Shown here one piece after another: positions 18,778 through 29,130 of a stretch of DNA of 64,000 nucleotides. The notes beneath the pieces were generated by a model. That model was not told the origin of the DNA, searched no databases, and saw only the letters and a program-made list of their open reading frames with translations. Origin of the DNA: Nitrosospira sp. Is2 (GTDB lineage: Bacteria; Pseudomonadota; Gammaproteobacteria; Burkholderiales; Nitrosomonadaceae); contig NZ_CP137134.1 in the NCBI RefSeq assembly GCF_033095785.1, positions 2,108,001 through 2,172,000 of the forward strand, read 5' to 3'. Each line of letters opens with the position of its first letter. Position 1 is the stretch's first letter. The position numbers and the translations under genes were made by a program.

Positions 18778-18800
18778 GGGCAAAAGTGGGAAAAAGTGGG
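18776..18800 (+). promoter_or_regulatory. MraZ operator: three GTGGG boxes at 10-bp period
   Basis: GTGGG occurs at 18776-18780, 18786-18790 and 18796-18800, each pair separated by a 5-nt A-rich spacer. Tandem TGGGN/GTGGG boxes one helical turn apart are the known recognition pattern of MraZ, encoded 43 nt downstream. Autorepression of the division cluster is the expected role. Confidence 0.85.
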
Positions 18801-18842
18801 GGAAGTTTTCCGGTAACTTCATCCTGCAAATAAGGGAGCACA

Positions 18843-19286
18843 ATGTTTCGCGGTGGGACACCTATCAGTCTCGACAACAAGGGTAGACTCGCGGTGCCTG
18901 CAAAATACCGCGAAGACCTTTTATCGCTTTGCGGGGGCCGCCTGGTCATTACCGCCGATCCGTCCAAGTGCTTGCTCGTCTATCCGCATTCCGTGTGGGA
19001 ACCGATTGAGCAAAAGCTCAACAGTCTTTCCAGCTTTAATCCACAAACACGCAGTTTGCAACGTCTTCTCGTTGGCAATGCAAGCGACGTGGACATGGAT
19101 GGCGCGGGCCGTATTCTCGTGCCGCCTCCGTTGCGTCATTTTGCGGGCTTGACCAAAGATGTGGTTCTGGTTGGACAAGGTGCGAAGTTTGAGTTGTGGG
19201 ACGGCGAGAAATGGAATCAGCAAATCGAAAATGCGCTCACTTTCAAGGACGGCATCCCGGCGGAACTTGACGGTTTCTCGCTGTAA
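18843..19286 (+). CDS. mraZ: Transcriptional regulator MraZ
   Basis: A 147-residue protein of two AbrB-like MraZ repeats: FRGGTPISLDNKGRLAVPAKYRE at the start and ASDVDMDGAGRILVPPPLRHFAGL in the second half, each with the DxxGR signature. MraZ is a ring-forming DNA-binding repressor of the mra/dcw operon. GGGAG at 18834-18838 gives a good ribosome-binding site. The GTGGG-box operator lies immediately upstream, and rsmH begins 3 nt after the stop. Confidence 0.97.
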   Translation: MFRGGTPISLDNKGRLAVPAKYREDLLSLCGGRLVITADPSKCLLVYPHSVWEPIEQKLNSLSSFNPQTRSLQRLLVGNASDVDMDGAGRILVPPPLRHFAGLTKDVVLVGQGAKFELWDGEKWNQQIENALTFKDGIPAELDGFSL

Positions 19287-19289
19287 GCC

Positions 19290-20240
19290 GTGGTTGATGC
19301 CTCAGCGCATACGCCGGTGTTACTGCAGGAAGCGGTGGATGCCCTGGCAGTCAAGCCAGGAGGGACATATGTTGATGGAACATTTGGCCGTGGCGGACAT
19401 AGCCGGTTGATATTGGAGCAACTGGGAGAATACGGAAGGCTGATAGCGTTTGACAGGGACCCGGCGGCCTGGGCGGCAGGGGAGGCTTTTAGGGACGAAC
19501 GCTTCCGCATGATCCACAGCAGTTTTTCGCGGATACAGGAGATATTGGTGCAATTAGATGTGGAGCGGGTGGACGGGATATTGCTCGATTTGGGAGTGTC
19601 GTCACCACAACTTGAAGAAGCGGATCGCGGTTTCAGCTTTCGCCTGGATGGTCCGCTAGATATGCGAATGGATACGAGCGAGGGACAGACCGCCGCAGAG
19701 TGGCTCGCCGCTGCTTCTGAAGCTCATCTGGAAGAGGTGATAAGAAATTATGGAGAGGACCGGTTTGCTAAACAGATTGCAAGAGCGATTGTTGCGGCTC
19801 GATCGCGGGAGCCCATCGCCACTACACACCAGCTTGCCGCGATCGTGGCATCCGCGGTGCGTTCGCGCAAGGGGGAAGGTAAGCAAAATCCGGCGACCCG
19901 CACTTTTCAGGCTATCAGGATTTATATCAACCAGGAGCTTGAGAAATTGTCGCTGGTCCTGCCGCAATGCGTGGAAGTATTGAAGCCCGGCGGGCGGCTC
20001 GTTGCCATCAGTTTCCACTCCCTGGAGGACCGAATTGTGAAGCGTTTTATGCGTGAGGCGGCGAACGCCGACAGATTGCCGAAGGAAGTGCCGCTGCGGG
20101 CGACAGAAGTGCAGCGTCTAAGCCGGCACAAGCTGCGCGTGGTAGGTAAGGCGGTCAGTCCGACTGCGGAAGAGTTGGCAAGAAACCCTCGCGCTCGCAG
20201 CGCAGTGATGCGGGTGGCGGAGCGGCTGAACACCACATAG
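19290..20240 (+). CDS. rsmH: 16S rRNA (cytosine1402-N4)-methyltransferase RsmH
   Basis: The 316-residue SAM methyltransferase (formerly MraW) starts at GTG 19290, three nt after mraZ. Family signatures are [25 protein letters not shown] (SAM site), [41 protein letters not shown] and [18 protein letters not shown]. It methylates C1402 in the 16S rRNA decoding centre. Length and position between mraZ and ftsL are standard. Confidence 0.97.
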   Translation: MVDASAHTPVLLQEAVDALAVKPGGTYVDGTFGRGGHSRLILEQLGEYGRLIAFDRDPAAWAAGEAFRDERFRMIHSSFSRIQEILVQLDVERVDGILLDLGVSSPQLEEADRGFSFRLDGPLDMRMDTSEGQTAAEWLAAASEAHLEEVIRNYGEDRFAKQIARAIVAARSREPIATTHQLAAIVASAVRSRKGEGKQNPATRTFQAIRIYINQELEKLSLVLPQCVEVLKPGGRLVAISFHSLEDRIVKRFMREAANADRLPKEVPLRATEVQRLSRHKLRVVGKAVSPTAEELARNPRARSAVMRVAERLNTT

Positions 20241-20285
20241 CTGAAGCTTGGCATGAGAGTGTTCGCGGTTAAATGAGAGACTGAT

Positions 20286-20588
20286 GTGACCAGAATAAAC
20301 ATTCTGTTGACTTTGATCCTCATCGCCTGCGCGCTGAGTGTTGTGACTTCACAGCACAAGGCGCGCAAGCTTTTTGTAGAACTGGAAAATGAACAGGCGC
20401 TGGCGCGGCGGCTGACCGTAGAGTGGGGACAATTACAGCTTGAACAGAGCACTTGGGCGATGCATACACGTGTAGAAAAGATCGCTACGGAGGAGCTGCA
20501 CATGCGGCTGCCGGACGCGTCAAGAGTGCAAATTATCTCGCTGACCGCGCCAGCCGATCCAGCTGCTTCTTTGGAAACGCCAAAGTGA
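20286..20588 (+). CDS. ftsL: Cell division protein FtsL
   Basis: A 100-residue bitopic membrane protein: a very short cytoplasmic N-terminus, one membrane helix (INILLTLILIACALSVVTS, about 4-22) and a periplasmic coiled coil containing LFVELENEQALARRLTVEW. This size and shape, together with the place between rsmH and ftsI, identify FtsL although its sequence is poorly conserved. FtsL joins FtsQ and FtsB at the septum. The start is GTG 20286. The stop overlaps the next GTG start as GTGA. Confidence 0.9.
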   Translation: MTRINILLTLILIACALSVVTSQHKARKLFVELENEQALARRLTVEWGQLQLEQSTWAMHTRVEKIATEELHMRLPDASRVQIISLTAPADPAASLETPK

Positions 20589-22348
20589 AGGCCAGGCACC
20601 TGCCGCATGTTGTGCTGCCCGCGGGACGCTCACGTCTACTGGCGGCGCTATTGGTGCTGAGTCTGGCGGGATTGGCGGGGCGAGCCGCTTATCTGCAGGG
20701 GATACACAACGACTTCTTGCAAGAGAAGGGCGAGTCGCGCTACAGCCGCGTATTGGAAATGAATGCTAATCGCGGAATGATTACCGATCGCAATGGTGAA
20801 CCGCTTGCGATCAGCACGCCGGTTGAGTCGGTATGGTGCAGCCCTCAGGATATGAATGCGACGCCGGAGCAGATGAAAAAATTGGCAAACCTGATCGATC
20901 TGGATGTAGGTGAAGTTCGCAAGCGTGTAAACGTAACGCAGCACGGCGCCAGCCAGCCCGGGTCGTCCGCCGGTTCAAGGCGGGACTTTGTCTACCTCAA
21001 ACGGCACTTGTCGCCTGATATTGCGTCCAAGGTAGTCGAACTTAATATACCCGGTGTGTTTCTGAAACGGGAATACCGCCGCTATTACCCAGCCGGCGAG
21101 TTGACTGCGCATGTGCTTGGGTTCACAGATGTGGACGACAAGGGACAGGAGGGGGTAGAGCTGGCGTGGCAGGATGAGCTCGCGGGCAAGCCTGGCAGCC
21201 GTCGGGTAATCCGGGATCGGAAAGGACGAATTGTCGAGGATGTGGAAAGTATCCGGGCCCCCAAGCCGGGGCAGAATGTTGCTTTGTCCATAGACGGCAA
21301 AATTCAATATCTGGCGTACCGGGAATTGAAGCAGGCAGTAGAAGCCAATAAGGCCAAGGCTGGGGGGATCATAGTGCTGGACGCGAAAACGGGCGAGATT
21401 CTGGCGCTCGTCAATCTGCCGGTATACAACCCCAACAACCGGAAAAACATGAAGGGCGGGCGAGCTCGTAATAGGGCGCTTACGGACGAATTTGAACCGG
21501 GCTCGACCCTGAAACCGTTCACAATTGCGGCGGCGCTGGAAACAGGGGGAATAAAGCCCGATACCGTTCTGGAAACGGCTCCCGGGACGTTCACCATCGG
21601 TAAGGCGACCATACGTGATGCTCATAAGGAAGGCGCCCTGACTGTGTCGCAAGTAATTCAGAAATCGAGTAACGTTGGTTCAGCCAAAATTGCCTTGTCA
21701 CTACCGCCGCAAACGTTATGGGAGATGCTCAACGACGTGGGGTTTGGCACGCCCACAGGGTCAGGATTTCCCGGCGAGGTCAGTGGTAAGCTCCGACCCT
21801 ATCGAACTTGGCGCCCTATCGAACAGGCAACCATGTCATACGGACATGGCATTGCCGTCAGTCTTCTGCAGCTTGCGCGTGCCTATACCCTGTTCTCAGC
21901 AGAAGGCGAGTTGAAACCGGTGTCCCTGTTGAGGCTTGAAAATGTGCCGGAAGGTAAGCGCGTGATTTCCCGCAACACGGCGCTCGCCGTGAGCGAAATG
22001 CTGGAACTGGTGGCGCAGCCGGGCGGCACCGCGACGCAAGCCCGGATCAACGGCTATCGGGTGGCGGGAAAGACCGGCACGGCCCACAAGCTGGAGGGCA
22101 ACGGCTATGCAAAAAACCGTTATCTGTCGACATTCGTCGGCTACGCACCGGCGTCCAATCCGCGCTTTGTCATCGCCGTGATGCTGGATGAGCCGTCTGC
22201 TGGTCAATATTTTGGTGGCGCGGTAGCGGCGCCAGTGTTCAGTCGTGTCATGGCGGGTGCTCTGCGTATGCTGAATGTGCCGCATGACGCGCCCGTGACC
22301 AACGTTGTGTCGCTTACTGCCGCGCCGAAACCGCCGGGTGATGCATGA
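20585..22348 (+). CDS. ftsI: Peptidoglycan transpeptidase FtsI (PBP3)
   Basis: The 587-residue septal class B penicillin-binding protein has one N-terminal helix (SRLLAALLVLSLAGLAGRAAYLQ), a dimerisation domain with ANRGMITDRNGEPLAIS, and the transpeptidase domain with the active-site SxxK in FEPGSTLKPFT, SxN in KSSNVGSAK and KTG in VAGKTGTAHK. GTG 20585 is chosen as start because it overlaps the ftsL stop (GTGA). The frame stays open upstream to 20453, but that part lies inside ftsL. It cross-links septal peptidoglycan with FtsW. The stop overlaps murE as ATGA. Confidence 0.95.
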   Translation: MKARHLPHVVLPAGRSRLLAALLVLSLAGLAGRAAYLQGIHNDFLQEKGESRYSRVLEMNANRGMITDRNGEPLAISTPVESVWCSPQDMNATPEQMKKLANLIDLDVGEVRKRVNVTQHGASQPGSSAGSRRDFVYLKRHLSPDIASKVVELNIPGVFLKREYRRYYPAGELTAHVLGFTDVDDKGQEGVELAWQDELAGKPGSRRVIRDRKGRIVEDVESIRAPKPGQNVALSIDGKIQYLAYRELKQAVEANKAKAGGIIVLDAKTGEILALVNLPVYNPNNRKNMKGGRARNRALTDEFEPGSTLKPFTIAAALETGGIKPDTVLETAPGTFTIGKATIRDAHKEGALTVSQVIQKSSNVGSAKIALSLPPQTLWEMLNDVGFGTPTGSGFPGEVSGKLRPYRTWRPIEQATMSYGHGIAVSLLQLARAYTLFSAEGELKPVSLLRLENVPEGKRVISRNTALAVSEMLELVAQPGGTATQARINGYRVAGKTGTAHKLEGNGYAKNRYLSTFVGYAPASNPRFVIAVMLDEPSAGQYFGGAVAAPVFSRVMAGALRMLNVPHDAPVTNVVSLTAAPKPPGDA

Positions 22349-23910
22349 TTCTCCAGTCAAACGAAGACCTGCTTCCGGAAGGATCGCGCATGTATTTTGA
22401 TTTTCACCGGCTGGACAGTATGGGTGTCAAAATTGACAACCTGTCGACCGACAGCCGCATGATCAAGCCGGGGGATGCTTTCCTCGCTTATGCGGGAGCC
22501 AAGCAGGATTCCCGCAAGTTTATCCCTCAGGCTATCGCAGCGGGGGCAAAAGCAATCATTTGGGAAAGTGGCGGTTTTGAATGGAATCCCGGATGGAAGG
22601 TCCCCAATTTGAGCGTACCCGACCTCCGCGCGAAGGCGGGCATGATCGCTGATCACGTATACGATCATCCATCGCAAAAATTACAGCTTATCGGTGTGAC
22701 CGGAACAAACGGCAAGACCTCGTGTAGCCACTGGATCGCTCAGGCCATGACTGCGTTGGGCACGAAAACCGCGGTTATCGGCACAATGGGAGTCGGCTTT
22801 CCCGGAGAGCTCGAACCCACCGTCAACACGACACCGGACGCAGTGTTATTGCAGCGTAAAATGGCGGAACTGCTGTCGCGTGGCGCTCGTGTCGCCGCAA
22901 TGGAAGTGTCATCGCACGGGATTGCGCAGGAGCGCATCAGTGGCGTGACATTCGCAATCGCCATGTTAACCAATCTTTCGCGCGACCATCTCGACTATCA
23001 CGGGAGCATGGAGGCGTATGCTGCCGCCAAAGCGCGTTTGTTCTACTGGCCTGGACTCAAGTATGCCGTACTCAATCTTGATGACGCGTTCGGCATTGAT
23101 TTGGCCAAGCGTATGACCGGTAGCGGCACCCAGGTCATCGGCTACGGCTTCACGGGGCTGGAGGATTCGAAGCGCACGCGGGACAAATTCAAAGTATTGC
23201 AAGGGCGCAATCTCAAGGTAAGTCCCCACGGGCTTGCGTTCGATATCGAGTTCGAAGGCCGACCTCTGGAATTTAAAACCGGCGTGATAGGAGGTTTTAA
23301 CGCATCCAATTTACTGGGCGTACTCGCGACCTTGCTGGCAAGCGGCATTGAATTCAAAGAGGCCGTGCGATCCCTGCAGCAAGCCGGGCCTGTAGCGGGC
23401 AGGATGCATCAAATCGGCGGCGGTGATCGACCTTTGATCGTGGTGGACTATGCCCATACCCCGGATGCCATGGAAAAAGTATTGACCACGCTGCGCGAAA
23501 TTCTTCAAGCCGGCTCGGGGTCGGGTGCGGGAACACAACTACGGAAGCCGAGATTGATCTGTGTGTTCGGTTGCGGGGGCGAGCGCGACAGCGGGAAACG
23601 GCCGTTGATGGGTGAAGTGGCGTCGCGCCTCGCGGACGAGGTCATCATTACCAGCGACAACCCGCGGGAGGAGAACCTCGATGTCATTATCCGTGAAATC
23701 GCGTCGGGCGCCGTCGCACGTTACGAGATTGAAAAGGATCGGGCGTCGGCTATCAATCGGGCGATATATCGCGCGCGAAGAGGCGATATCGTATTGATCG
23801 CGGGGAAAGGGCATGAAGCTTATCAGGAAGTCGGCGGAAAAAGACTTCCCTTCGACGATGGAGAGGTCGCAAGACGGGCTCTGCTCGAAAGTGCAATGGC
23901 CAACACATGA
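22345..23910 (+). CDS. murE: UDP-MurNAc-L-Ala-D-Glu:meso-diaminopimelate ligase MurE
   Basis: The 521-residue Mur ligase has the ATP-binding GVTGTNGKTSCSHWIAQ (about 118-134), a central domain with EVSSHGIAQERISG, and the C-terminal substrate motif SDNPREENL. The DNPR sequence (about residues 438-441) recognises meso-diaminopimelate, so this organism makes Gram-negative-type A1-gamma peptidoglycan. ATG 22345 overlaps the ftsI stop; an in-frame ATG at 22390 is a shorter alternative that better matches many family N-termini. The stop overlaps murF by 4 nt. Confidence 0.96.
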   Translation: MILQSNEDLLPEGSRMYFDFHRLDSMGVKIDNLSTDSRMIKPGDAFLAYAGAKQDSRKFIPQAIAAGAKAIIWESGGFEWNPGWKVPNLSVPDLRAKAGMIADHVYDHPSQKLQLIGVTGTNGKTSCSHWIAQAMTALGTKTAVIGTMGVGFPGELEPTVNTTPDAVLLQRKMAELLSRGARVAAMEVSSHGIAQERISGVTFAIAMLTNLSRDHLDYHGSMEAYAAAKARLFYWPGLKYAVLNLDDAFGIDLAKRMTGSGTQVIGYGFTGLEDSKRTRDKFKVLQGRNLKVSPHGLAFDIEFEGRPLEFKTGVIGGFNASNLLGVLATLLASGIEFKEAVRSLQQAGPVAGRMHQIGGGDRPLIVVDYAHTPDAMEKVLTTLREILQAGSGSGAGTQLRKPRLICVFGCGGERDSGKRPLMGEVASRLADEVIITSDNPREENLDVIIREIASGAVARYEIEKDRASAINRAIYRARRGDIVLIAGKGHEAYQEVGGKRLPFDDGEVARRALLESAMANT

Positions 23911-25283
23911 TGACCGTCCAGGCGGCGGCCCGTGCTTTGCAAGAAAAGTGGTTGGGTGAAGACGTATGGTTTAACGGAGTCAGTACCGATAGCCGCGCAG
24001 TCATGCCCGGCGATTTATTTATCGCGCTGGTGGGGGAAAAGTTTGACGGTCACAATTTCGTTGCCGAGGTGATCGAAAAGGGAGCAGTGGCAGCCATCGT
24101 GCATCGGGACTGGGGGGCGAGAAACCCGCGGCCGGGGATTCCGCTGATACTGGTGGACAATACGAGATTGGCTTTGGGACGGCTTGCGGGGGACTGGCGC
24201 AGGCGGTTCGGGATTCCGCTTGTCGGGGTAACCGGCAGTAACGGCAAGACCACGGTAAAGGAAATGGTCGCTTCTATCCTGCGCCAGACCGCGGAGGAGT
24301 CCGGGCAGGGGAATGGCTCCGACATCGTACTGGCGACCGAAGGAAATCTCAATAACGACATCGGCGTGCCTTTAATGCTTTTGCGATTGCGTAAGGGGCA
24401 CAAATACGCGGTGATCGAAATGGGCATGAATCATGCCGGGGAGATCGCCTACCTGACCGGTCTGTCCAAACCCTCCGTGGCTTTGATCACCAACGCGGGG
24501 GCCGCCCACGTCGAAGCGCTTGGTTCAGTGGAGGCGGTGGCCCGTGCCAAGGGGGAGATTTTTGAGGGACTTGATCAGCAAGGCGTTGCTGTCATCAACG
24601 CGGACGATCCTCACGCGGCGCTGTGGCGTGGGCTCGCCGGTAACCGAAAAGTGATGGATTTCGGTCTCGAGCAAAAGGCTGCCGTGACTGCTCGCTACCA
24701 ACCTGGCCCCTTTGGGAGCAGCGTGGCGCTACTACTCCCTGATGGGGTTCAAGAGGTGGAATTACAGGTTCCGGGTAAGCATAACGTGGAAAATGCAGCG
24801 GCCGCGGCCGCAGTAGCCGTAGCCCTGGGTGCTAGCGCAGGGGCGATTATGTCCGGGTTGAGTGCTTTCTCCGGGGTGAAGGGGCGCATGCAGAAGAAGC
24901 AGGGCCTGCACGGGGCAACCTTGCTAGACGACACCTATAACGCCAACCCGGATTCGGTGCGCGCCGCTTTGGCCGTGCTGGCGAAAGCGGCGGGCAGGAA
25001 GATACTGGTGCTCGGTGACATGGGTGAACTGGGCGCGGCTGCGAAAGGTTTCCATGAACGTATAGGGGTGGAGGCGCGTGCTGCCGGTGTCGATAACTTG
25101 ATAGCCATGGGCGAATTGAGCGCCTATTCGGTGGCCGGGTTCGGCGCGGGCGCTCGCCATTTCGAGAAAATCGAGGAGTTGATTGCCGAAGTCGAAGGTC
25201 TGCTGGCGCCTGGCGATACGATGCTGATAAAGGGATCGCGCTTCATGCAAATGGAGCGGGTGGTTAAGCGAGTTGAGTTATAA
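23907..25283 (+). CDS. murF: UDP-MurNAc-tripeptide:D-Ala-D-Ala ligase MurF
   Basis: A 458-residue Mur ligase with VSTDSRAVMPGDLFIAL in the N-terminal domain, the ATP loop [29 protein letters not shown], and the C-terminal LDDTYNANPDSVRAAL and LGDMGELGAAAKGFHE motifs typical of MurF. It adds the D-Ala-D-Ala dipeptide made by Ddl, encoded later in the cluster. Start ATG 23907 overlaps the murE stop (ATGA), with a second ATG directly after it. Confidence 0.96.
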   Translation: MMTVQAAARALQEKWLGEDVWFNGVSTDSRAVMPGDLFIALVGEKFDGHNFVAEVIEKGAVAAIVHRDWGARNPRPGIPLILVDNTRLALGRLAGDWRRRFGIPLVGVTGSNGKTTVKEMVASILRQTAEESGQGNGSDIVLATEGNLNNDIGVPLMLLRLRKGHKYAVIEMGMNHAGEIAYLTGLSKPSVALITNAGAAHVEALGSVEAVARAKGEIFEGLDQQGVAVINADDPHAALWRGLAGNRKVMDFGLEQKAAVTARYQPGPFGSSVALLLPDGVQEVELQVPGKHNVENAAAAAAVAVALGASAGAIMSGLSAFSGVKGRMQKKQGLHGATLLDDTYNANPDSVRAALAVLAKAAGRKILVLGDMGELGAAAKGFHERIGVEARAAGVDNLIAMGELSAYSVAGFGAGARHFEKIEELIAEVEGLLAPGDTMLIKGSRFMQMERVVKRVEL

Positions 25284-25379
25284 CCTCTTAAATGACGAGT
25301 ACGTGCGGATGATAACGGAGCCGCGTCAATTGATGTCTTTCCACATGCTGATGAGCAATGCCTCGTTCTGGCGGTTGAC

Positions 25380-26465
25380 ATGCTGCTAGAGCTCGCTCAA
25401 TGGTTGGCGAAGGATATCCGTATCTTCAACGTGTTCAACTACATTACCTTGCGCACCGTCCTCGCCGCCCTGACCAGTCTGGCGATTTCATTCATCGTCG
25501 GCCCAGCCATGATACGCAAGCTTGCTGCTTATAAGATCGGCCAATCGGTACGCGATGACGGGCCACAGACTCATCTCGTCAAAGCCGGTACGCCAACAAT
25601 GGGCGGCGCTTTAATCCTGGTATCCATTGCCGTTACCACGCTGCTTTGGGCCGATCTGAGCAATCGCTATGTTTGGGTTGTACTCGTGACCACGCTTGGC
25701 TTCGGAATGATCGGTTGGGTGGACGATTACCGCAAAGTGGTATATCGCAATCCGAAGGGACTTTCTGCGCGGGCCAAGCTGGTCTGGCAATCAGCAATTG
25801 CGATTTCGGTGGCGTTATATCTCGCTTTGACGGCAGAGCTGCCGGCGCAGACGACGATGATCGTTCCTTTCTTCAAGCATGTGGCGATACCCCTGGGCGT
25901 CGCCGGTTTCGTGGCGCTTGCGTATTTCGTCATCGTAGGCACGAGCAATGCAGTGAATCTTACCGACGGCCTCGATGGCCTCGCCATTATGCCCACGGTA
26001 ATGATAAGCAGTGCTCTTGCCATCTTCGCTTACGTAGCGGGGCATGCCGTGTTCGCGAAATATCTCGGTATTCCGCACATCCCCCAGGCCGGTGAGCTGG
26101 CGGTATTTTGTGGTGCGCTGGCTGGTGCGGGACTCGCGTTTCTCTGGTTCAACGCCTACCCCGCGGAAGTATTCATGGGTGACGTGGGCGCATTGGCGCT
26201 GGGCGCCGCCCTCGGGATTGTGACGGTGATAATACGGCAGGAGATCGTACTGGTCATCATGGGCGGCGTCTTTGTAGTCGAGACCTTGTCGGTGATGTTG
26301 CAGGTTGCATCGTTCAAGTTGGTCGGTAAACGCATTTTTCGAATGGCGCCGCTCCACCATCACTACGAATTGAAGGGCTGGAAAGAAAACCAGGTAGTAG
26401 TCCGGTTCTGGATTATCACCATGATGCTGGTGTTATTTGGGTTGTCCACGTTGAAGTTGAGATGA
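25380..26465 (+). CDS. mraY: Phospho-N-acetylmuramoyl-pentapeptide transferase MraY
   Basis: A 361-residue protein with ten membrane helices. Conserved loops include [70 protein letters not shown] and [16 protein letters not shown]. The Asp residues of DDY and DGLDG bind Mg2+ and substrate. It transfers phospho-MurNAc-pentapeptide to undecaprenyl phosphate, making lipid I. A 96-nt gap after murF is one of the larger gaps in the cluster. Confidence 0.97.
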   Translation: MLLELAQWLAKDIRIFNVFNYITLRTVLAALTSLAISFIVGPAMIRKLAAYKIGQSVRDDGPQTHLVKAGTPTMGGALILVSIAVTTLLWADLSNRYVWVVLVTTLGFGMIGWVDDYRKVVYRNPKGLSARAKLVWQSAIAISVALYLALTAELPAQTTMIVPFFKHVAIPLGVAGFVALAYFVIVGTSNAVNLTDGLDGLAIMPTVMISSALAIFAYVAGHAVFAKYLGIPHIPQAGELAVFCGALAGAGLAFLWFNAYPAEVFMGDVGALALGAALGIVTVIIRQEIVLVIMGGVFVVETLSVMLQVASFKLVGKRIFRMAPLHHHYELKGWKENQVVVRFWIITMMLVLFGLSTLKLR

Positions 26466-26475
26466 AATCAGGCAT

Positions 26476-27906
26476 ATGAGCTTTCGAGAGAAAAAAGTAC
26501 TTGTGCTTGGAATGGGCGAGACCGGGCTTTCGATGGCGAAGTGGTTATCGCGCAGGGGGGCGGAGGTGCGTGCCGCTGACAGCCGTGCCGTACCGCCCTG
26601 TATGGAGGCGTTAAAACGGATTCTGCCGCAGGTTCGCATATTCACCGGCGGGTATCCCGCCGAAGCATTTGCCGGCATAGACCTCATTGCTATCAGCCCG
26701 GGAGTGCCCATGGCGGAGCACGTCGTGCAGCAGGCGGTACAGGCCAGTATACCTATCATGGGTGATATGGAGCTTTTTGCTTCGGCAATCCGGCTACCGG
26801 GCACTTCGCAGCAAAGAATACTTGCCATTACCGGTTCCAATGGTAAGACGACCGTGACCGCAATGGTCGGTGCAATGGTGAAAGAAGCGGGTTTGGATGT
26901 CGAGGTGGCTGGGAACATCGGTCCAGCGGTACTGGATGCCCTGATGCGGCGCGAAGATTCAGGGACGCTTCCTCAAGCGTGGGTGCTGGAGGTTTCCAGT
27001 TTTCAGCTCGAATCGACGCGAAGCCTTGAACCGGACGCCGCGGCGGTACTGAACGTGAGCGAAGATCATTTCGATCGTTATTTCGGAATGCAGGATTATG
27101 CCGCCGCAAAAGCGCGAATATTCACGAGCACCCCTGTTGCGGGCAAAGAGGGGGGCGGGATTCAGATTCTGAATCGCGACGATCCCGTGGTGCGGGCAAT
27201 GGCGGTCGCCGAACGTAAGCAGATGACTTTCGGTCTGGATCAGCCATCGAACGATAACGATCTTGGCCTGTTGCACGAGAGCGGGAGTATCTGGCTGGCA
27301 CAGGGAGGCGTGCGCCTGATGCAAAGCAGTGAGCTTCGGGTCACCGGGTTGCACAACGTGGCCAATGCACTCGCTGCGTTGGCGCTATGCCGGGCGGTAG
27401 ACCTTCCATCGCCGCCCCTGCTGCGTGCTTTACGCCAATTTCAGGGCTTGCCGCACAGAATGGAAAAGGTGGCGACCTTGGGTGGCGTCACGTTTTATGA
27501 CGATTCGAAAGGCACCAATGTAGGTGCGACGGTCGCGGCGCTGGACGGCATGAGGCAGAGCGTGGTTTTGATTGCTGGCGGAGATGGCAAGGGCCAGGAT
27601 TTCACACCATTGGCCGGACCGATCGCGCGGCATGCACGGGCGGTAGTCTTGATCGGGCGCGACGCGGACAAGATCGGCGCCGCCATCGATCATTGCCGCG
27701 TGCCGCTGTATTACATGAAAACAATGGAAGAGGCGGTGCAAAAAAGCTTCGAGCTGGCGCGCGCGGGGGACGCGGTAATGATGTCGCCTGCCTGTGCAAG
27801 CCTGGACATGTTCCGAAATTATGCTCATCGCGCCGAGGTATTCATCGCCGCGGTGCGGAGCCTGCAGGCCGGAAAAACGGCCGCGGCTCAAACGACTGTT
27901 AACTGA
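26476..27906 (+). CDS. murD: UDP-MurNAc-L-Ala:D-Glu ligase MurD
   Basis: The 476-residue Mur ligase begins with a Rossmann-type [17 protein letters not shown], followed by the ATP loop [30 protein letters not shown], a [15 protein letters not shown] segment and [12 protein letters not shown]. The C-terminal [20 protein letters not shown] is diagnostic of MurD. The gene ends in TGA that shares its last base with the ftsW ATG (TGATG), so the two are translationally coupled. Confidence 0.96.
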   Translation: MSFREKKVLVLGMGETGLSMAKWLSRRGAEVRAADSRAVPPCMEALKRILPQVRIFTGGYPAEAFAGIDLIAISPGVPMAEHVVQQAVQASIPIMGDMELFASAIRLPGTSQQRILAITGSNGKTTVTAMVGAMVKEAGLDVEVAGNIGPAVLDALMRREDSGTLPQAWVLEVSSFQLESTRSLEPDAAAVLNVSEDHFDRYFGMQDYAAAKARIFTSTPVAGKEGGGIQILNRDDPVVRAMAVAERKQMTFGLDQPSNDNDLGLLHESGSIWLAQGGVRLMQSSELRVTGLHNVANALAALALCRAVDLPSPPLLRALRQFQGLPHRMEKVATLGGVTFYDDSKGTNVGATVAALDGMRQSVVLIAGGDGKGQDFTPLAGPIARHARAVVLIGRDADKIGAAIDHCRVPLYYMKTMEEAVQKSFELARAGDAVMMSPACASLDMFRNYAHRAEVFIAAVRSLQAGKTAAAQTTVN

Positions 27907-29069
27907 TGATCTTTCAATACGATATTCGCAGCAAAAAAAACCTGCCTGATTTTGATCAGTCACTGATCTGGTCCGCAATATTATTGCTGAGCCTGGGGCT
28001 GGTGATGGTGTATTCCGCTTCTATTTCCATTGCCGAAGCCGGGCGCGGCACGAATGGCAATCCTGCCCATTTTCTTGCCCGCCATAGCGCTTATCTGGCA
28101 GTGGGGCTGCTGACAGGTCTGGTGGCTTTTCAGGTTCCGATGCGCCTGTGGCAGAAATATTCATTTCCACTCTTCCTGCTGGGCGTCGCGTTGCTGGCGC
28201 TAGTGTTGATTCCGGCGGTAGGACATGAAGTAAACGGCAGTCGTCGCTGGATATCGCTGTGGATAGTGAATTTCCAGCCATCCGAGTTCATGAAACTGTT
28301 CATCGTCTTTTACGTGGCCAACTATACCGTGCGCAAAGCGCATCATCTCGACAGCTTTCGCAAGGGATTTCTCCCCATGTTAATCATGGTGCTGGTAGTA
28401 GGCGGATTGCTGTTGCTCGAACCGGACTTCGGCGCTTTCGTCGTTATAACGGCCATTATGATGGCCATATTGTTCCTGGGGGGAATGGACCTGAAGCTGT
28501 TCGCCGGGCTGATCGGTTTCCTGATTGCCGCTCTGTTGATCCTGATCTGGATTGAGCCTTATCGCATGCAACGGTTTTTCGGATTTATGGATCCGTGGGA
28601 CGATCCCTTCGGGAAGGGATATCAGTTGAGTCATGCCTTGATTGCATTCGGACGGGGTGAATGGCTGGGTGTCGGCTTGGGTGGCAGCGTGGAGAAGCTG
28701 TTTTACTTGCCGGAAGCGCACACCGATTTTTTGCTTGCGGTAATCGCGGAGGAACTTGGGTTCGCCGGCGTCGCAACGGTGGTGGCGCTGTTTGCCTCGC
28801 TGGTGATACGCGCATTTGTCATAGGCAGGCACGCAGCCGCGCGAGAACGGCATTTTTCCGCATTGGCGGCGCAAGGAATTGGTGTTTGGCTGGGTGTGCA
28901 GGCGTTCATCAACATGGGCGTGAATATGGGTGTGCTGCCAACGAAAGGGCTGACGCTGCCGTTCATGAGTTTTGGTGGCAGCAGCATCGTCGCCAGTTGT
29001 ATAACGCTCGCGGTGCTCATGCGTGCGGACTGGGAGAACAGGCAATTGGCGAAGGGGTTCCCGGTATGA
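27906..29069 (+). CDS. ftsW: Septal peptidoglycan polymerase FtsW
   Basis: A 387-residue SEDS-family protein with ten membrane helices. Landmarks are [76 protein letters not shown] and [19 protein letters not shown] proteins polymerise glycan strands from lipid II in partnership with FtsI, encoded upstream. The ATG overlaps murD by one base. A 61-nt spacer precedes murG. Confidence 0.96.
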   Translation: MIFQYDIRSKKNLPDFDQSLIWSAILLLSLGLVMVYSASISIAEAGRGTNGNPAHFLARHSAYLAVGLLTGLVAFQVPMRLWQKYSFPLFLLGVALLALVLIPAVGHEVNGSRRWISLWIVNFQPSEFMKLFIVFYVANYTVRKAHHLDSFRKGFLPMLIMVLVVGGLLLLEPDFGAFVVITAIMMAILFLGGMDLKLFAGLIGFLIAALLILIWIEPYRMQRFFGFMDPWDDPFGKGYQLSHALIAFGRGEWLGVGLGGSVEKLFYLPEAHTDFLLAVIAEELGFAGVATVVALFASLVIRAFVIGRHAAARERHFSALAAQGIGVWLGVQAFINMGVNMGVLPTKGLTLPFMSFGGSSIVASCITLAVLMRADWENRQLAKGFPV

Positions 29070-29130
29070 AAATGCGGTACGAGAGCCGGCAGAAATGCGC
29101 CTCAACTATCCAGATTAATACAACGTCGAC

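Noticed and set aside
18374..18886. 170-codon open frame upstream of and into mraZ
   Set aside because: It crosses the mra promoter and operator, overlaps mraZ out of frame and has an irregular, Cys/Ser-rich composition.
20453..20584. Longer N-terminus for FtsI
   Set aside because: This part lies entirely inside ftsL in another frame; the GTG overlapping the ftsL stop is the natural start.
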